From Pseudomonadota bacterium (GTDB taxonomy: Bacteria; Pseudomonadota; Gammaproteobacteria; Burkholderiales; Burkholderiaceae_B): 6,344 nt of DNA. Numbering within the stretch: the stretch's first letter is position 1; each line of letters begins with the position of its first letter. Made by a program: the position numbers and the translations under genes. The stretch is taken from assembly GCA_023432075.1 (NCBI GenBank), contig JAEYVD010000522.1:1-6344 (forward strand). Direction: 5' to 3'. Of this stretch, positions 1-5,196 are shown piece after piece. The notes below the pieces were generated by a model. It did not search any database. It was not told the DNA's origin and saw only the letters and a list, made by a program, of their open reading frames with translations.

Positions 1-2
1 GC

Positions 3-221
3 GACAGCCGTCCGGGCGCCAACGACCTGAGCGTGGATCTGAACCACGATCCGCGTCTGGCGATCTTCCGCCAGACCGACAACGGCATTCCCATCCGCAT
101 GGCGATCTTCGCGGTGTTGCTGGGCGTCGAAGGCCTGGTGCAGCATTCGCTGCGCGATGTGACGTGGCAACATCCGTCGCACGTCGGTCCCGACGATTCG
201 GTCTTCCACGGCCTGGATTGA
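3..221 (+). CDS. C-terminal fragment of an unrecognised protein
   Basis: An open frame enters from the left edge (first whole codon at base 3) and ends at TGA 219-221, giving about 72 visible residues. I do not recognise the family. The fragment has a hydrophilic stretch with DLNHDPRLAIF, then one moderately hydrophobic segment (MAIFAVLLGVEGLV), then a charged His/Asp-rich tail ending HGLD. Codon use is GC-rich like the genes around it, and the frame is open to the edge, so it is probably the end of a real gene rather than a chance frame. A GTG lies at base 33, but nothing like a ribosome site precedes it, so I take the gene as truncated by the window. It ends 125 bases before the cyclase gene on the same strand, and a strong hairpin (231-266) follows its stop. 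Function unknown. Confidence 0.6.
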   Translation, partial: DSRPGANDLSVDLNHDPRLAIFRQTDNGIPIRMAIFAVLLGVEGLVQHSLRDVTWQHPSHVGPDDSVFHGLD

Positions 222-230
222 GGCCAGACG

Positions 231-266
231 CCCGTGGCGGCGCCGCGAAAGCGGTCCCGCCACGGG
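231..266 (+). other. Strong hairpin between two plus-strand genes
   Basis: Bases 231-240 (CCCGTGGCGG) pair perfectly with 257-266. Inside, 243-246 CCGC pairs with 251-254 GCGG around a GAAA tetraloop, separated from the outer stem by a small symmetric internal loop. It lies 9 bases after the preceding stop. No T-run follows (GGAATTCAAG), so it is not a classical intrinsic terminator; it may stabilise the 3' end of the upstream message or act as a weak terminator. The structure is seen directly; the role is inferred. Confidence 0.55.
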
Positions 267-275
267 GAATTCAAG

Positions 276-281
276 CATAAT
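276..281 (+). promoter_or_regulatory. Possible -10 box for the cyclase gene
   Basis: CATAAT at 276-281 matches the sigma-70 -10 consensus at five of six positions and lies in the only AT-leaning stretch of the gap. The region 16-18 bases upstream is GC-rich hairpin stem and shows no acceptable -35 box, so this is a weak call. A transcript from here would start near 288 and have a leader of about 60 bases, with GGGCGGA (333-339) placed as a ribosome site 7 bases before the ATG. Confidence 0.3.
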
Positions 282-346
282 CCGCGCTGGTTTTACGGGC
301 GAGTGCCGCTATCAGGCGCGCACGCCGTTCTTGGGCGGATGATCTT

Positions 347-1780
347 ATGTCTTCGAGCAGTTCCGATGTTCCTCCTGCCGCGGCCACCGCCGATGCAGCC
401 AGCGGCCAGGCGTGCTATCTCAGCGCCTCCAATGCGCAGGCCTGGGAGGCGGTCTATCAATCGGTCGATGCCAATACGCGCGGCCAAGTTGCGGCGCTGG
501 TGTCCGACCATGCCGCGCAGCTGGTGGATGCCTTCTATTCCACCTTGCTTGCCGATGCCGAAGCCGGCCCGCGGCTCTCTCACGAAATCGTCTCGACCCG
601 CCTGCACCGCGGCATGACGCATTGGCTGAAAGGCCTGCTCTGCGTGCGCGAGCAAGGCGATATCGACGTGCTGATGGCCACGCAGAAGAAGGTCGGCGAG
701 GTTCACGCGCGCGTCCATATCCCGATCCATCTGGTGATGGCCGGCGCCCGCATCCTGAAAAACGAAATCGCGCAGCGCCTGCGCGCCGGCGGCCTGGAGG
801 GTCAGGCGGCCTCGGTGGCAACGCAGTACGTGTGCAATCTGTTCGACCTGGCCATCGAACAGATGAGCCGCGCGTTCATGCGTGACATCAATCGGGGCGC
901 CCGCAACGACGAGGCCTATCGCCTCTTTGCGTTGGGCCAGAACATTTCGACCGAACGCGAGCGGCAACGCGCCGCCTTGCTGGAATGGAGCCAGGCGGTG
1001 CTGATCGGCCTGCATTACCGCACGCCGGAGCAGGCGCTGCCGCGGCTGGCCGCCTCGGAGTTCGGACTCTGGCTGCAGCACAAGGGCGCGGTGCTGTTCG
1101 AAAGCGCGCCTGCGCTGCGGCAGATCGTCGAGGCCGTGGCGCGGCTGGATGACACGGTGCTGCCGGGGATGATGCAAAGCGCCAGTCAGGCGCCGGAATC
1201 GCTGCCCAATCAGGTGCGCGAACTGCAGGAGCTGGTGGCGCGCATCAAGCATCTGCTCAACGGCCTCTTTGACATGGTGGCCGAGATCGAAAGCGGCAGC
1301 GATCCGCTGACCAACGTGCTCAACCGGCGTTTCCTGCCGTCCGTCATCGGCCGCGAGATCTCGCTGGCGCAGCGTCAGCGGTCAAGTTTTTCGGTGCTGT
1401 TGCTGGACATCGATCACTTCAAGGCCATCAACGATGCGCACGGCCACGCGGGCGGGGACCAGATACTGCGCCAGTTTGCCGAAGTCGTGCATCAGACCTG
1501 TCGATCCAGCGACTTCGTGTTCCGCTATGGCGGCGAGGAGTTTCTTGTCGTGCTGGTGGACACGGGGCCGGGCGCTGCGCTGGCCGCCGCCGAAAAGCTC
1601 AACGCCGAGATTCGCCGGCATCGCTTCGTGATCGCCGAGGCCGGCGCGATGCATGTGACAGCCAGCATCGGCGTGGCGACCTTCGACGGCCATCCCGACT
1701 ACGCCTACCTGATCGATCGCGCCGACAAGGCGCTGTACAAGGCCAAGCAGGCCGGCCGCGACCGCAGCGTCGAGGCATGA
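347..1780 (+). CDS. Globin-coupled (haem oxygen sensor) diguanylate cyclase
   Basis: This 477-residue cytoplasmic protein should make c-di-GMP from two GTP under control of oxygen bound to a haem globin, like BpeGReg of Bordetella and DosC of E. coli. Residues 1-27 are a Ser/Ala-rich leader. The globin domain (about 28-185) carries the family signature GEVHARVHIP with proximal histidine H120; Y64 and L86 fall where the distal-pocket Tyr and Leu lie in the homologues, the Y-to-H spacing of 56 equalling Y43/H99 of BpeGReg as I recall it. A helical middle domain (about 190-310) links it to the GGDEF domain (about 318-477), with LTNVLNRR, metal-binding D354, DIDHFKAIN, the active-site GGEEF at 395-399, ASIG at 439-442 and a DRADKALYKAK end. 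RSSD at 386-389 is an intact inhibitory I-site. No EAL domain is present. ATG 347 is the only plausible start, after GGGCGGA. Its 3' end faces rdgC. Confidence 0.95.
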   Translation: MSSSSSDVPPAAATADAASGQACYLSASNAQAWEAVYQSVDANTRGQVAALVSDHAAQLVDAFYSTLLADAEAGPRLSHEIVSTRLHRGMTHWLKGLLCVREQGDIDVLMATQKKVGEVHARVHIPIHLVMAGARILKNEIAQRLRAGGLEGQAASVATQYVCNLFDLAIEQMSRAFMRDINRGARNDEAYRLFALGQNISTERERQRAALLEWSQAVLIGLHYRTPEQALPRLAASEFGLWLQHKGAVLFESAPALRQIVEAVARLDDTVLPGMMQSASQAPESLPNQVRELQELVARIKHLLNGLFDMVAEIESGSDPLTNVLNRRFLPSVIGREISLAQRQRSSFSVLLLDIDHFKAINDAHGHAGGDQILRQFAEVVHQTCRSSDFVFRYGGEEFLVVLVDTGPGAALAAAEKLNAEIRRHRFVIAEAGAMHVTASIGVATFDGHPDYAYLIDRADKALYKAKQAGRDRSVEA

Positions 1781-1784
1781 AGAA

Positions 1785-1807
1785 GGGCCGCTCGACAAGA
1801 GCGGCCC
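1785..1807. terminator. Shared hairpin between convergent genes
   Basis: GGGCCGCTC (1785-1793) pairs perfectly with GAGCGGCCC (1799-1807) around a 5-base loop. It begins 4 bases after the cyclase stop and lies 27 bases past the rdgC stop on the other strand. The minus-strand side is followed by TTCTTC, a short T-rich tract, so it suits rdgC better; the plus side is followed only by CTGGTGTTG. It probably serves as a modest two-way terminator. Confidence 0.6.
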
Positions 1808-1834
1808 CTGGTGTTGCTGCCGGTTAAAGGCGGC

Positions 1835-2734
1835 TTAGATCTTCTTTTCGCCGCCCAGCGCTTCGACCAGTTCGGCCATCATCTTGGCCAGTTCGCCGGT
1901 CATCAGCATCATGTCGGAATCGAACTTTTCGTCGTCGTTCGCGGCCACGCCTTCGTTGCCTTCCTTCAGCACGTCCAGCGGCGCCACGCGCTTGACGTCC
2001 AGGCCTTCGGTCAGGACAAACGACACGCGGTCGGCCCACGTCATGGCCAGGCGGGTGCACTGCTTGCCCGACTGGATGTGACGGCGCACGTCGTCAGCGT
2101 CGATGGAGTGCTTTACGTAGCGGATCGCGGCGCCGCTTTCACCGGACGAGCGCAGTTCGGTGTCCTGGTCGATGGTGAAGTTGGTGGGCGCTTCGTCCTC
2201 GGCCAGCCAGCCGGTCATGGCGGAGGCCGGCGATTGGGCGACGTACAGGTTTTCCAGCGGGAAGGGATCGACGCACTTGGCGAGCAGGCCGATGACTTCG
2301 TCGGCCTTGGCCGAAGCGGCCGCGTCAATGACGAGCCAGTTGTTCTTCGGGTCGATCCACACGCGCGTGTCGCGATAGACGCTGAAGGCGCGCGGCAGGA
2401 GCTCGTCCGTGACGCGCTCCTTGATTTCCTTCATCTGCTTGCGGCCAGGCTTGTAGCCTTGCTGCTCTTCGATTTCCTGGGCGCGCGCCTTGGCGACCTG
2501 GTTGATGACGGTGCCCGGCAAGAGTTTCTTTTCAGCGCGCAGGCTGAGCAGGATCTGGCCGTTCACTTCGTGGGCCAGGCCGCCGTTCTCGCGCGGGGGC
2601 ACCCAACCCAGGCTTTGCATTTCGAGGTTGTTGCCGGTCTGGTAGGCATGGCGCGCCAGCGTTTCTTCAAGCTGCTCGCCGGTCAGGGTCCAGGGCGAGG
2701 AGAGGCGGTAAATCTTGAGATTCTTGAACCACAT
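1835..2734 (-). CDS. rdgC: Recombination-associated protein RdgC
   Basis: RdgC is a nucleoid-associated protein that binds double-stranded DNA as a ring-shaped dimer and restrains RecA filament assembly and strand exchange; in Neisseria it is linked to pilin antigenic variation. This copy is 299 residues, against about 303 in E. coli. It begins with the hallmark [11 protein letters not shown] and keeps other family features: GWVPPRE near 43, an acidic/basic middle with [19 protein letters not shown] near 81-99, [17 protein letters not shown] near 112-128, [10 protein letters not shown] near 173-182, and an acidic C-terminal helical region ending GGEKKI. No membrane segment or signal peptide is visible. 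The ATG at 2734 is chosen because the family always starts MWFKN. Its upstream sequence has no clear Shine-Dalgarno, so translation may depend on a short leader. The gene is convergent with the cyclase and divergent from the DUF3185 gene. Confidence 0.97.
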   Translation of the reverse strand: MWFKNLKIYRLSSPWTLTGEQLEETLARHAYQTGNNLEMQSLGWVPPRENGGLAHEVNGQILLSLRAEKKLLPGTVINQVAKARAQEIEEQQGYKPGRKQMKEIKERVTDELLPRAFSVYRDTRVWIDPKNNWLVIDAAASAKADEVIGLLAKCVDPFPLENLYVAQSPASAMTGWLAEDEAPTNFTIDQDTELRSSGESGAAIRYVKHSIDADDVRRHIQSGKQCTRLAMTWADRVSFVLTEGLDVKRVAPLDVLKEGNEGVAANDDEKFDSDMMLMTGELAKMMAELVEALGGEKKI

Positions 2735-2755
2735 GAGCGTCGGCCAAAAGGGTTG

Positions 2756-2763
2756 ATTCTATA
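2756..2763 (-). promoter_or_regulatory. Possible -10 element for rdgC
   Basis: On the minus strand the sequence TATAGAAT occurs here, 21 bases before the rdgC ATG, in otherwise GC-rich DNA. Transcription would start about 15 bases before the start codon, giving a very short leader. No good -35 hexamer lies at the usual distance (TTCGGC is the nearest), so the call rests on the -10 alone. Confidence 0.35.
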
Positions 2764-2817
2764 CGACGCGGCGGCTTTGCCGAAGGGGGCAGGCACGCTG
2801 GCAACAGGCGACACGTT

Positions 2818-2830
2818 CTGTCACTGACAG
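2818..2830. repeat. Perfect palindrome over the putative -35 box
   Basis: CTGTCA (2818-2823), one base, then TGACAG (2825-2830) form a perfect 6-1-6 dyad. It is too tight to form an RNA hairpin, so it is better read as a possible protein-binding site between the divergent rdgC and DUF3185 genes. No regulator can be named from the sequence. Confidence 0.45.
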
Positions 2831-2852
2831 GGGGCAGCCTATCCGGTAATGT
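2824..2852 (+). promoter_or_regulatory. Candidate promoter for the DUF3185 gene
   Basis: CTGACA (2824-2829) matches the -35 consensus at five of six positions. After 17 bases, TAATGT (2847-2852) is a weak -10 box. A start near 2859 would leave a leader of about 25 bases containing GGAG (2874-2877), correctly placed before ATG 2885. The -35 hexamer lies inside a perfect odd palindrome (2818-2830), which could be an operator. Confidence 0.4.
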
Positions 2853-2884
2853 CCCGCGCACCAACGTGAGATTGGAGTGAAAAG

Positions 2885-3094
2885 ATGAAAATCATTGGCG
2901 CGATCCTCATTGTCCTGGGCGTGGTTGCCCTGGCCTATAAGGGCTTTAGCTATAAGTCCGAAGAAACGGTTCTGCAGATCGGATCTGTGAAGGCCACGGC
3001 GGAAACCGAGAAGTCGGTGCCCATCCCGACGTGGGCAGGCATTGCCGCGATCGTGGCGGGTGTGGTCGCCATCGGCGTGGGCATGCGTCGTTGA
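2885..3094 (+). CDS. DUF3185 family small inner-membrane protein
   Basis: This 69-residue protein has an N-terminal hydrophobic helix (about residues 3-20, IIGAILIVLGVVALAYKG), a short polar loop (about 21-46, with VLQIGSVKATAE and KSVPIPTW), and a second glycine/valine-rich helix (about 48-66) ending in the positive tail GMRR. That layout and the sequence match the DUF3185 family as I know it; the family has no established biochemical role. The loop is predicted to be periplasmic with both ends in the cytoplasm, though the first segment could also be read as an uncleaved signal anchor. GGAG ends 7 bases before ATG 2885 and fixes the start. The gene is divergent from rdgC and followed by its own terminator at 3133-3165, so it is probably a single-gene transcript. 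Confidence 0.85.
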   Translation: MKIIGAILIVLGVVALAYKGFSYKSEETVLQIGSVKATAETEKSVPIPTWAGIAAIVAGVVAIGVGMRR

Positions 3095-3099
3095 TATGA

Positions 3100-3117
3100 G
3101 CCGGCCGCAAGGCCGGC
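3100..3117 (+). other. Small hairpin after the DUF3185 gene
   Basis: GCCGGCC (3100-3106) and GGCCGGC (3111-3117) pair around a GCAA (GNRA-type) tetraloop, starting 5 bases after the stop codon. No T-run follows, so it is probably a 3'-end stabilising stem ahead of the real terminator. Confidence 0.5.
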
Positions 3118-3132
3118 CGTGCAGCATGAAGA

Positions 3133-3165
3133 GGGCGGTCGCGCTGCGGCCGCCCTTAGTCTTTT
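3133..3165 (+). terminator. Intrinsic terminator of the DUF3185 gene
   Basis: GGGCGGTCG (3133-3141) pairs with CGGCCGCCC (3147-3155), 9 pairs with one G-U wobble and a 5-base loop. It is followed by TTAGTCTTTT, a T-rich run, on the plus strand. It lies about 40 bases after the DUF3185 stop. Confidence 0.75.
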
Positions 3166-3209
3166 GCGGGCCGCCGCCGCGATTGTCGCGCCCACGGTTT
3201 TGCCGCCGC

Positions 3210-3245
3210 AAAAAAAGCGGCCCGGCTCAATAAAGAGTCGGGCCG
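3210..3245 (-). terminator. Minus-strand intrinsic terminator without an assigned gene
   Basis: Arms 3218-3228 and 3235-3245 pair around AATAAA (TTTATT on the minus strand). On the minus strand there are 7 GC pairs, one C-A mismatch and 3 inner pairs, then one C and TTTTTTT (3216-3210). On the plus strand the mismatch becomes a G-U wobble, but no T-run follows there, so the signal points to minus-strand transcription. Confidence 0.75.
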
Positions 3246-3258
3246 GTACGGGAGCACG

Positions 3259-3299
3259 CAATGCCGCGTCATAAAAGGCTCGCGGGGAACGCGGCATTG
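3259..3299 (-). other. 11-bp perfect hairpin in the candidate small RNA
   Basis: CAATGCCGCGT (3259-3269) and ACGCGGCATTG (3289-3299) are perfect inverted repeats separated by 19 bases. On the minus strand the loop reads TTCCCCGCGAGCC followed by TTTTATG, so a C-rich stretch would be exposed in an RNA. It lies directly before the minus-strand terminator. Confidence 0.6.
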
Positions 3300-3300
3300 G

Positions 3301-3332
3301 TGTCAGATCAGCAGCCCTGCAATCGTCTGACA
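3301..3332 (-). other. 7-bp hairpin in the candidate small RNA
   Basis: TGTCAGA (3301-3307) and TCTGACA (3326-3332) form a perfect stem with an 18-base loop. On the minus strand the 5' arm can instead pair with CTGAC at the complement of 3345-3349, giving an alternative 5-bp stem whose loop exposes a run of five Cs. Confidence 0.5.
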
Positions 3333-3347
3333 GGGGGATCAATCGTC
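3320..3347. repeat. Two 8-base direct repeats, 20 bases apart
   Basis: CAATCGTC occurs at 3320-3327 and again at 3340-3347, a repeat distance of 20 bases or about two helical turns. A third partial copy, CAATC, starts at 3351. The spacing would suit a protein binding one face of DNA, but the repeats also overlap the arms of the RNA hairpin above, which may be their real reason. Confidence 0.4.
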
Positions 3348-3354
3348 AGGCAAT

Positions 3355-3384
3355 CTTGCGCAAGGCCGTAATCTGAGCGCTCAG
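3355..3384. repeat. Two adjacent perfect palindromes
   Basis: CTTGCGCAAG (3355-3364) and CTGAGCGCTCAG (3373-3384) are both perfect even palindromes, with centres 19 bases apart. They lie between the transporter terminator and the candidate RNA hairpins, where a promoter for that RNA would be expected, so they are candidate operator sites. Confidence 0.4.
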
Positions 3385-3425
3385 TCTACTGGCGCAGGTC
3401 TGACATGGTCCTGAAAGTGCGGCAC

Positions 3426-3452
3426 AAAAAAAAAGCTCCGCGAGGAGCTTTT
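3426..3452 (-). terminator. Intrinsic terminator of the MFS transporter gene
   Basis: AAAAGCTCC (3431-3439) and GGAGCTTTT (3444-3452) form a perfect 9-bp stem with a GCGA loop. On the minus strand the stem runs into nine Ts (3434-3426), a strong terminator 48 bases past the transporter stop. On the plus strand only four Ts occur, so it is mainly a minus-strand signal. Confidence 0.88.
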
Positions 3453-3499
3453 GAAAGGCCGGGCAGGCGCAGCAGTCCCGCCCGGCGGGGGATGGTTTG

Positions 3500-5176
3500 T
3501 CAGGCGTTGATGTCGTTGTCCTTGGATTCGCGCACGAAGAGCGTGCCGACCACCAGGGTCATGACGGCGATGATGATCGGATACCACAGGCCGTCGTAGA
3601 TGTTGCCGGTGGCCGCGACCACGGCGAATGCGACCGGAGGCAGGAAGCCGCCGAACCAGCCGTTGCCGATGTGGTAGGGCAGGCTCATCGACGTGTAGCG
3701 GATGCGCGTCGGGAACATCTCCACCAGCATGGCGGCGATCGGACCGTAGACCATGGTCACGTACAGCACCAGGATCGTCAGCAGCACCACGACCATCACG
3801 TTGTTGGTCTGGGCCGGATCGGCCTTGGCCGGGTAGCCGTGGCTGCGGATCGAGGCGGTCAGCGTCTTGTCGAGTTCGGCGACCTTGGCCTTGAACTCGG
3901 CCGGCGCCAGCGAACGGCCGTCGAACGAGGTGAACTCTTCATTGCCGATCTTGACGCGGGCCACGGAACCGGCCGGAGCCGCTTCGTTGCGGTAGTTCAC
4001 CGAGTTGCGGGCCATGAACGACTTGATCACGTCGCAAGAGCTGGTGAACGAGGCCGTGCCCACGGGGTTGAACTGGAACGAGCAGGTGCTCGGATCCGCG
4101 ATCACCGTGACCGGGGCGGTGGCTTGCGCCTTTTCAAGCGCCGGGTTGGCGAAGTGGGTCAGGCCCTGGAAGATCGGGAAGTAGGTCGCCGCGGCGATCA
4201 GGCAGCCCGCCATGATGATGGGTTTGCGGCCGATCCTGTCCGACAGCGCGCCGAAGATCACGAAGAAGGGCGTGCCGATCAAGAGGGCGATGGCGATCAG
4301 GATGTTGGCGGTGTTGGCGTCGACCTTCAGCGTCTGCGTCAGGAAGAACAGCGCGTAGAACTGGCCCGTGTACCAGACCACGGCCTGGCCGGCGGTCAGG
4401 CCCAGCAGCGCCAGCAGCACGACCTTCAGGTTCTTCCATTGGCCGAACGATTCGGCGATCGGCGCCTTCGAACCCTTGCCTTCTTCCTTCATGCGCTTGA
4501 AGGTGGGGGATTCATTCAGCTGCAGCCGGATCCAGACCGAGATGCCCAGCAGCACCACCGAGATCAGGAACGGAATGCGCCAGCCCCAGGCCTTGAAGTC
4601 GTCTTCGCCCATGACCGTGCGGATGCCCAGGATGATCAGCAGCGACAGGAACAGGCCCAGCGTCGCGGTGGTTTGAATCCAGGACGTGTAGAAGCCGCGG
4701 CGGCCGTGCGGCGCGTGTTCGGCGACGTAGGTCGCGGCGCCGCCGTATTCGCCGCCCAGCGCCAGGCCTTGCAAGAGGCGCAGAACGATCAGGATGGCGG
4801 GGGCGGCCAGGCCGATGCTGGCGTAGCTGGGCAGAATGCCGACGAGGAACGTGGACAGGCCCATGATCACGATCGTGACCAGGAAGGTGTATTTGCGTCC
4901 GACCAGGTCGCCCAGGCGGCCGAATACCAGCGCGCCAAAAGGCCGCACCGCGAAACCGGCGGCGAAGGCCAGCAGCGCGAAGATGAAGCCCGCGGTCGGG
5001 TTCACGCCGGAAAAGAAGTGTTGGGCAATGATGGCCGCGAGCGAGCCGTACAGGTAAAAGTCATACCACTCGAACACCGTGCCGAGCGAAGACGCGAAGA
5101 TGACCTTGCGCTCCTCCTTGGTCATCGGACGCGGATCCGCGGATGGACCGCGGCCTGCCATGGTAGTTGTGCTCAT
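3500..5176 (-). CDS. MFS transporter, metabolite:H+ symporter (MHS) type, with large periplasmic insert
   Basis: This 558-residue inner-membrane permease belongs to the MHS branch of the major facilitator superfamily (relatives ShiA, KgtP, ProP), whose members import organic acids or compatible solutes with protons. Signatures are ASSLGTVFEWYDFYLYGSLA at 28-47, RPFGALVFGRLGDLVGRK at 78-95 (motif A), RLLQGLALGGEYGGA at 133-147 and the second-half repeat GALSDRIGRKP at 309-319. Twelve membrane segments can be drawn. The oddity is a hydrophilic stretch of about 115 residues (about 342-458) between helices 9 and 10, on the periplasmic side, with C365 and C381; typical family members are about 430-470 residues long. 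The start at 5176 has AGGAGA (5181-5186) 4 bases before it; M6 and M18 lack such a site. It lies 181 bases downstream of the kinase gene on the same strand and has its own terminator. The substrate cannot be read from the sequence. Confidence 0.93.
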   Translation of the reverse strand: MSTTTMAGRGPSADPRPMTKEERKVIFASSLGTVFEWYDFYLYGSLAAIIAQHFFSGVNPTAGFIFALLAFAAGFAVRPFGALVFGRLGDLVGRKYTFLVTIVIMGLSTFLVGILPSYASIGLAAPAILIVLRLLQGLALGGEYGGAATYVAEHAPHGRRGFYTSWIQTTATLGLFLSLLIILGIRTVMGEDDFKAWGWRIPFLISVVLLGISVWIRLQLNESPTFKRMKEEGKGSKAPIAESFGQWKNLKVVLLALLGLTAGQAVVWYTGQFYALFFLTQTLKVDANTANILIAIALLIGTPFFVIFGALSDRIGRKPIIMAGCLIAAATYFPIFQGLTHFANPALEKAQATAPVTVIADPSTCSFQFNPVGTASFTSSCDVIKSFMARNSVNYRNEAAPAGSVARVKIGNEEFTSFDGRSLAPAEFKAKVAELDKTLTASIRSHGYPAKADPAQTNNVMVVVLLTILVLYVTMVYGPIAAMLVEMFPTRIRYTSMSLPYHIGNGWFGGFLPPVAFAVVAATGNIYDGLWYPIIIAVMTLVVGTLFVRESKDNDINA

Positions 5177-5196
5177 GATGTCTCCTCGTTTTTTAG

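Larger units (their letters stand above)
3210..3425 (-). ncRNA. Candidate small RNA (ends well defined only at 3')
   Basis: Read on the minus strand, this interval has two solid hairpins (3301-3332, then 3259-3299) followed by a GC-rich hairpin and seven Ts (3210-3216), the normal end of a bacterial small RNA. The preceding gene on that strand, the transporter, has its own strong terminator at 3426-3452, so the second terminator needs another transcript. The 5' end is not defined: I found no good -35/-10 pair, and the RNA might start anywhere from about 3420 to 3340 or be processed from read-through. It does not match 6S RNA, tmRNA or any RNA family I can recall. The hairpins and terminator are seen; the RNA is inferred. 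Confidence 0.4.
3095..3499. other. Gene-free 405-base stretch rich in dyads
   Basis: Between the DUF3185 stop and the transporter stop I see no convincing protein gene. In order it holds a GNRA hairpin (3100-3117), the DUF3185 terminator (3133-3165), a minus-strand terminator (3210-3245), an 11-bp hairpin (3259-3299), a 7-bp hairpin (3301-3332), two 8-base direct repeats (3320-3327, 3340-3347), two perfect palindromes (3355-3364, 3373-3384) and the transporter terminator (3426-3452). Open minus-strand frames here run straight through into the antisense of the DUF3185 gene and resemble no protein I know. Confidence 0.7.

Noticed and set aside
293..1252. A 319-residue minus-strand open frame opposite the cyclase gene
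   Set aside because: The globin and GGDEF motifs on the plus strand are decisive; the minus frame is Arg/His/Gln-rich shadow coding.
1811..2827. A 338-residue open frame on the plus strand opposite rdgC
   Set aside because: It is antisense to a full-length, recognisable rdgC and shows no domain of its own.
3100..3117. Hairpin as the DUF3185 terminator
   Set aside because: It has no T-run, and a better terminator lies at 3133-3165.
2950..3342. A 130-residue minus-strand open frame spanning the gap and the DUF3185 gene
   Set aside because: It is antisense to a real gene, crosses a strong minus-strand terminator and has no recognisable motif.
3320..3347. Short repeats as the start of a CRISPR array
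   Set aside because: The copies are only 8 bases long, number two, and lie within a dyad; no spacer pattern exists.
3210..3425. 6S RNA or tmRNA in the transporter-DUF3185 gap
   Set aside because: The long central-bubble duplex of 6S and the tRNA-like ends and tag frame of tmRNA are not seen.
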